DNA of 9,527 nucleotides, from assembly GCA_030696465.1 (NCBI GenBank), contig JAUYSE010000163.1, positions 1 through 9,527 on the forward strand, in the 5' to 3' direction. This document shows positions 6,049-9,527 of the stretch, one piece after another. The DNA is from Legionellaceae bacterium. GTDB taxonomy: Bacteria; Pseudomonadota; Gammaproteobacteria; Legionellales; Legionellaceae. How positions within the stretch are numbered: position 1 is the first letter of the stretch; the number at the start of each line of letters is the position of its first letter. The notes beneath the pieces are model-generated. The model made no database searches. It saw only the letters and a program-made list of their open reading frames with translations, and had not been told where the DNA came from. Position numbers and translations under genes: made by a program.

Positions 6049-6721
6049 ACCACACTCGATGCTCAATGTTTTGGATTGAAGGATGATAGCAAAGTGCCGC
6101 CATATATCCCAGCCAAGGGACACTCCACTGACTTAAAAAAGGATCAGTCCTGGTCGTATCTTGTATGGGTTCTGCCTCTACAGAGCCCAAAGGCACGGTA
6201 AAATTTTGCAGGCCATAGGCTATCCCTATTCCAAGGGCCTTCACATAGGCTTCTTTTTGGGTCCATACTTTAAAAAACTCCAAGGGAAGTTCTTCCTCGT
6301 GGAGTCGCTGCAGATAGGCGTATTCTTCGAGACTAAACCATCGTTCCGCGAGCTCTAAGTAAGATCGCTGGCTTAATTTTTCAAGATCAACCCCCAGCGG
6401 ATATTGATATCCCACTGCGAGCAAGGCTTTATTTTCACTATGCGTTAGATTAAACATGAGTTTGGGGTTATCCAGACAATACGGCTTTCCATGTGCATTG
6501 CTTGCGATAGTAATCTGTGCCGGTTCAGCCTTCAAATACAGCGCTAAAATTTTACGTAAGGTCCCATGGCTAATAATAAAATATTTTTTTTGCAGCGGAC
6601 GAGATATTCTCTCAACATGCGCCTGCTCTTCTTTGTCCAATAAATGGATGTCTTGGTCTGTAAACTCCCTATCTAGAGAGAACGACCATACTATAATGTG
6701 ATTTAAACGCAGATCTATCAT
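6023..6721 (-). CDS. 4'-phosphopantetheinyl transferase, Sfp/Gsp type
   Basis: Enzymes of this family move the phosphopantetheine arm of coenzyme A onto a serine of acyl, peptidyl or aryl carrier proteins. From the ATG at 6721 the protein has 232 residues, the normal size for the two-lobed Sfp type. The metal- and CoA-binding signatures are present: LGVDLEKL (D112, E114) and FKVWTQKEAYVKALGIG (W153, K156, E157, K161); FNLTHSE (90-96) is the typical 'NxSHS'-like block. The start is tentative: no good ribosome site precedes 6721, and in-frame starts further upstream (to 6784) would overlap the accA promoter. It is first of a two-gene unit with birA (26-base overlap). Its target could be fatty-acid ACP, as with Sfp-type enzymes in bacteria lacking AcpS, or a secondary-metabolite carrier; the neighbours favour ACP. 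Confidence 0.92.
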   Translation of the reverse strand: MIDLRLNHIIVWSFSLDREFTDQDIHLLDKEEQAHVERISRPLQKKYFIISHGTLRKILALYLKAEPAQITIASNAHGKPYCLDNPKLMFNLTHSENKALLAVGYQYPLGVDLEKLSQRSYLELAERWFSLEEYAYLQRLHEEELPLEFFKVWTQKEAYVKALGIGIAYGLQNFTVPLGSVEAEPIQDTTRTDPFLSQWSVPWLGYMAALCYHPSIQNIEHRVWYEPEIESR

Positions 6722-6730
6722 ACAAAGATG

Positions 6731-6759
6731 CTGAATAATCAGAAACATTTGGATATAAT
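6731..6759 (+). promoter_or_regulatory. Candidate accA promoter
   Basis: TATAAT (6754-6759) lies 17 bases after a weak -35 (CTGAAT, 6731-6736). Transcription from it would begin near 6766, about 25 bases before the accA start chosen here. This supports ATG 6791 over the upstream in-frame ATG at 6728. The region also has to contain the start signals of the divergent transferase gene. Confidence 0.45.
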
Positions 6760-6790
6760 AAGTGACAATGAGAAACAAAGCCATTTTCCT

Positions 6791-7744
6791 ATGACCAATT
6801 TATTTCTTGACTTTGAACAACCTATCGAAGAACTTAATCAAAAAATTGAAGCCTTGCGCATGGTTGGGCAAGACAGTTCTTTGAATTTAAGCGAAGAGAT
6901 TATCCGTCTTCAAGATAAATCTAATACGCTGACCAAAGAAATTTTCAATGATCTCGAACCTTGGCAAATTACACAATTAGCTCGACATCCTTTACGCCCA
7001 CAAATCAGCGATTATCTAGAAGCAATATTTACCGATTTTCAAGAGTTACACGGTGACCGTCATAACTCTTCAGCACCCGCTATTATTGGGGGGCTTGCGC
7101 GCTTTCAAGGGAAGCCCGTCATGGTATTAGGGCATCAAAAAGGGAAAAAAACCAAAGAAAAAGTCTATCGAAACTTTGGTATGGCGCGCCCTGAAGAATA
7201 CCGTAAAACTTTACGCCTAATGCAGCTTGCCGAAAAATTTTCACTTCCTTTAATTACCTTTATTGATACCGCAGGTGCTTACCCTGGTATTGGAGCCGAA
7301 GAGCGCAATCAATCAGAAGCCATTGCCCGTAACCTTTTTGAAATGTCTAAACTACAAACCCCTATTCTCTGCTTTATTACCGGAGAAGCCGGCTCTGGTG
7401 GCGCACTGGCTATCGGTGTGGGCGATAAAGTGTATATGCTGCAATACAGTATTTATTCCGTTATCTCTCCTGAAGGCTGTGCCTCTATTTTATGGAAAGA
7501 TGCCGCAAAAGCGTCTGACGCAGCAAAAGCCATGGGCGTCACTGCAAAATCTATTTATCAATTTGGCTTGGTTGATGGCGTGATTGATGAACCTTTAGGT
7601 GGCGCACATCGCGATCTCCCCGCAATGGCAGAACAAATAAAATCGGTCATTGCACGCGAACTACAAGCGCTGCAAAAAATCCCTCTGCGTACTTTGTTAG
7701 ATCGCCGCTATAAAAAATTAATGGCCATGGGGGCTTGTGAGTAA
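6791..7744 (+). CDS. accA: Acetyl-CoA carboxylase carboxyltransferase subunit alpha
   Basis: AccA and AccD form the carboxyltransferase that moves CO2 from biotinyl-AccB to acetyl-CoA, giving malonyl-CoA, the committed step of fatty-acid synthesis. The 317 residues nearly equal the E. coli length (319). The start MTNLFLDFEQPIEEL matches the usual MSLNFLDFEQPIAEL, which is why ATG 6791 is chosen rather than 6728. An N-terminal helical region (to about 60) is followed by the crotonase-like fold with GHQKGKKTKEK (around 114-124), IDTAGAYPGIGAEER (around 158-172), the glycine-rich GEAGSGGALAIG (198-209) and SPEGCASILWKD (226-237). The ribosome site is weak. The gene overlaps tilS by 8 bases and diverges from the transferase-birA pair, so three genes of malonyl-CoA and carrier-protein activation surround one promoter region. 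Confidence 0.97.
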   Translation: MTNLFLDFEQPIEELNQKIEALRMVGQDSSLNLSEEIIRLQDKSNTLTKEIFNDLEPWQITQLARHPLRPQISDYLEAIFTDFQELHGDRHNSSAPAIIGGLARFQGKPVMVLGHQKGKKTKEKVYRNFGMARPEEYRKTLRLMQLAEKFSLPLITFIDTAGAYPGIGAEERNQSEAIARNLFEMSKLQTPILCFITGEAGSGGALAIGVGDKVYMLQYSIYSVISPEGCASILWKDAAKASDAAKAMGVTAKSIYQFGLVDGVIDEPLGGAHRDLPAMAEQIKSVIARELQALQKIPLRTLLDRRYKKLMAMGACE

Positions 7745-9146
7745 GCCCCTTCTGTGTCGTCTTTTCGACCTAAAAAACTATAAACAATTGGTGGTTGGCT
7801 ACAGTGGAGGCTTAGATTCTACGGTATTACTCCATGCTTTAATGCAAGAGCCAGCGCTAGCAGCTAAAATTTTAGCAGTACACATTCATCATGGTTTGAG
7901 CCCGAACGCCGATCTTTGGGAAGCGCATTGCAAATCTTTTTGTGAAACTTTAGGTATCCCTTTTCTTTCCAGAAAAGTACAGATCGCCTCATCAAACAAT
8001 ATTGAGCAACAAGCAAGAGACGCACGCTACGCAGTCTTTTGTGAGATCATCAATACACTGGATATATACTCACAGCAATTGGATTTTCGGCTAGGCGCCA
8101 GTGAACAAGCCGAGGGAGTGTACTCGCAGTACATGACCGATGGCGAGCGAACTGGGAACAACGCCGAAAATTCAAGGACGAAGAGTATACTACTTCTTGG
8201 ACATCATGCCGATGATCAAGCCGAAACGGTGCTCTATCGCCTTCTTAGAGGCAGCGGCGTCGATGGTCTTGCTGCGATGAAGCCTTGCAGTACTTTTCAA
8301 CATATCTCTATTTGTCGACCATTTTTATCCTATTCTAAAGCGCAATTAAAACAATACGCCTTACAACAGCACTTGGCTTACATTGAGGATGAGAGTAATC
8401 AAAATCTTTCTTTTGATCGCAATTATCTACGACATCAACTATTACCGAACATTGAACAACGCTTTCCGCAAGTACAACAGCAATTGCAGAAGTTAGCGCA
8501 ACATAGTCAAGAAGCCCAAGAGAACTTACAAGCATTAGCTTTTCTCGATTGTCCCGCGCTCAGTGCGGGCGAACCCCGCTTATGCTTAGAACCCCTCCTT
8601 GACTTGCCACTTTCCAGACTTAAAAACGTCTTACGCACTTGGCTTAAACAATGCAAACAAGCCATGCCCTCACAAAACAGCTTGGATAAAATCATTCATG
8701 AAGTGATTTTTTCGAAACCAGAAGCCAAACCACAACTGTCTTTAGGAGAGTATTGGCTCAGAAGATATCAAAAAAAAATATATCTACTGCCTAAAAAAAC
8801 TCAGGTAACACTACACCCTGTTGTCTGGGAAAATTTCCCAGAACCTTTAAGCTTGCCTGGTGGAATTTTATCCGCCATGCCAACAGAGGAAGGTCTACAC
8901 ATACCCTCTAACATCACACCGCACATCCAGTACCGTCCCCAAAAGGCCTCCTTCTTTTGGCGTCAACAACATAAATCTCTCAAAAATATCTTTCAGACAC
9001 TGCACATGCCTCCTTGGGAAAGGGAAACCTGGCCTTTACTGTATTTGGAGGATACGCTGGCAGCGATTCCTAACTATCTGGTGAGTGATCATTTTTATAG
9101 AAAAAATGCGAAGGTTTGGAGAGTTACATACAAAGAACATACTTAA
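7737..9146 (+). CDS. tilS: tRNA(Ile)-lysidine synthetase, with in-frame palindromic insertion
   Basis: TilS attaches lysine to C34 of the tRNA-Ile with a CAU anticodon, changing it to read AUA; it is essential in most bacteria. The PP-loop SGGLDST (residues 23-29) binds ATP, LGHHADDQAETVLYRLLRG (154-172) is the second conserved block, and FDRNYLRHQLLP (226-237) follows. The C-terminal domain (about 390-465) contains the typical SLKNIFQTLHMPPWERE. The 469 residues exceed E. coli's 432; nearly all the excess is a segment at 110-151 with no counterpart in the family, encoded by the palindrome at 8064-8190. All conserved motifs around it are intact, so the enzyme is probably functional. The GTG start lies inside the accA end (8-base overlap), implying coupled translation. 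No clear terminator follows. Confidence 0.96.
   Translation: MSKPLLCRLFDLKNYKQLVVGYSGGLDSTVLLHALMQEPALAAKILAVHIHHGLSPNADLWEAHCKSFCETLGIPFLSRKVQIASSNNIEQQARDARYAVFCEIINTLDIYSQQLDFRLGASEQAEGVYSQYMTDGERTGNNAENSRTKSILLLGHHADDQAETVLYRLLRGSGVDGLAAMKPCSTFQHISICRPFLSYSKAQLKQYALQQHLAYIEDESNQNLSFDRNYLRHQLLPNIEQRFPQVQQQLQKLAQHSQEAQENLQALAFLDCPALSAGEPRLCLEPLLDLPLSRLKNVLRTWLKQCKQAMPSQNSLDKIIHEVIFSKPEAKPQLSLGEYWLRRYQKKIYLLPKKTQVTLHPVVWENFPEPLSLPGGILSAMPTEEGLHIPSNITPHIQYRPQKASFFWRQQHKSLKNIFQTLHMPPWERETWPLLYLEDTLAAIPNYLVSDHFYRKNAKVWRVTYKEHT
8064..8190. repeat. RPE-like palindromic element inserted in frame in tilS
   Basis: The outer 28 bp at each end (8064-8091 and 8163-8190) are inverted copies agreeing at 20 of 28 positions, including TATACTC at the tips and an unbroken 9-base block (ATTTTCGGC against GCCGAAAAT). 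The centre is a hairpin, TGTACT-CGC-AGTACA (8119-8133), whose axis (8126) coincides with the axis of the whole element (8127). Further short matches (such as CCAGT) lie in the arms. The frame is open throughout and adds about 42 residues between ARYAVFCEIINTLD and ILLLGHH, which in E. coli TilS are separated only by a short loop. The properties match the Rickettsia palindromic elements described inside protein-coding genes. Confidence 0.8.
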
Positions 9147-9306
9147 CACTATCTTTTATTAGAAAAAAGCCAGGAGCTTCCGCTTAATTATTTCAGTAGA
9201 GAAAAGGCTTAAGCTATCTTTACAAAATCCAGTTACCTTAAAAGTGACTAGAAAGCTTTATATCTCATTACCATAATTAACTGACCTTACGCGCACCAAC
9301 CTCCTG
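9147..9306. other. Non-coding sequence after tilS
   Basis: All frames are broken by stops and I recognise no RNA gene. AAAAAAGCCAGGAGCTTCCG (9163-9182 region) holds a short imperfect dyad; on the minus strand it is followed by TTTTTT, so it would be a weak terminator for leftward rather than tilS transcription. The rest is AT-rich and featureless until the palindrome that starts at 9307. Confidence 0.5.
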
Positions 9307-9364
9307 AGATTTAGGGCTGCTTGGCAAGCGCGCGAGCCTTAGCAGGCCTTAATGCTCTAAATCT
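9307..9364. repeat. 58-bp imperfect palindrome (structured element)
   Basis: AGATTTAGGGC (9307-9317) pairs with GCTCTAAATCT (9354-9364) over 11 bp with one G.U. Inside, TGCT (9318-9321) pairs with AGCA (9341-9344) and GGC (9323-9325) with GCC (9336-9338), closing a loop that contains GCGCGC; bases 9345-9353 bulge out. It is more GC-rich than its surroundings. It could be a palindromic repeat or part of a small structured RNA. There is no T-run for termination. Confidence 0.5.
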
Positions 9365-9396
9365 TCTACACAAGTTCTTAAAGAATCCGTCATCCA

Positions 9397-9525
9397 GAGC
9401 CAGTTTGAATTAAGTTAAATACTCTGAAAATTCCGCGATGGATCCCCTTGCCGCTAGGATCGATCTTTCTGCAGGAGATTTCTCGCAGAATTCTCTGTGG
9501 TTCTTTTCTGTATTAAAACTGGCTC
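9397..9525. repeat. 129-bp palindromic element at the right end
   Basis: Perfect 10-bp inverted ends, GAGCCAGTTT (9397-9406) and AAACTGGCTC (9516-9525), flank arms that stay complementary inwards: 9422-9448 and 9473-9499 agree at 19 of 27 positions. The centre is the perfect palindrome GATCGATC (9458-9465), lying on the axis of the outer repeats (9461). The size is close to that of the element in tilS (127 bp), but the sequence differs. It may continue past the window edge, two bases away. Confidence 0.7.
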
Positions 9526-9527
9526 GA

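Noticed and set aside
8552..8568. CCCGC-GCTCAGT-GCGGG hairpin inside tilS
   Set aside because: Only five base pairs, and the region aligns with normal TilS without added length; it is likely to be chance.
9410..9526. Open minus-strand frame of 38 codons running off the right edge, as a possible partial gene
   Set aside because: It coincides almost exactly with the 129-bp palindrome, has no recognisable motif, and is better explained as sequence of the element.
1..9527. CRISPR array, insertion sequence, tRNA or rRNA genes
   Set aside because: I found no regularly spaced repeats, transposase fragments, tRNA cloverleaf or rRNA-like sequence on either strand.

Overview
The window reads as low-GC chromosomal DNA of a gammaproteobacterium. 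The SUF cluster led by an Rrf2-type regulator, the accA-tilS pair, csrA, and protein sequences close to enterobacterial homologues in their diagnostic motifs suggest Legionellales, perhaps a Coxiella/Rickettsiella/Diplorickettsia-like intracellular lineage. That placement is an inference from composition and gene content, not from a marker-gene comparison.

Layout. Bases 1-2120, minus strand: a SUF iron-sulfur assembly operon, read as Rrf2-family regulator, then sufB, then sufC (cut by the left edge). A strong hairpin lies between regulator and sufB, and an IscR-type operator-like dyad lies in the regulator's promoter. Bases 2121-2332: divergent promoter region. Bases 2333-3916, plus strand: an unrecognised 300-residue protein with a 27-bp in-frame tandem repeat, then a YkuD-type L,D-transpeptidase lipoprotein. 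Bases 4005-4556, minus: rnhB (RNase HII), with a GC-rich non-coding segment after its stop. Bases 4557-4971: gene-free leader region of csrA. Bases 4972-5166, plus: csrA. Bases 5242-6721, minus: an overlapping pair, an Sfp-type phosphopantetheinyl transferase followed by a biotin-protein ligase without an N-terminal DNA-binding domain. Bases 6791-9146, plus: accA and tilS, overlapping by 8 bp. Bases 9147-9527: no gene, but two palindromic structures.

How the genes relate. The central divergent block joins three fatty-acid synthesis functions. AccA is an acetyl-CoA carboxylase subunit. The BirA-type ligase biotinylates that enzyme's carrier protein, AccB. The phosphopantetheinyl transferase activates carrier proteins such as ACP. 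TilS modifies tRNA-Ile and is probably co-transcribed with accA. CsrA is a global post-transcriptional regulator, often tied to growth-phase switching in intracellular Legionellales.

The most interesting signal is a set of palindromic elements. One of about 127 bp (8064-8190) sits in frame inside the catalytic domain of tilS and adds about 42 residues without breaking the gene. This closely resembles the behaviour of Rickettsia palindromic elements. Others lie between csrA and birA (where one supplies the last BirA codons and its stop) and in the gene-free right end. Several share a TATACT/AGTATA terminus.
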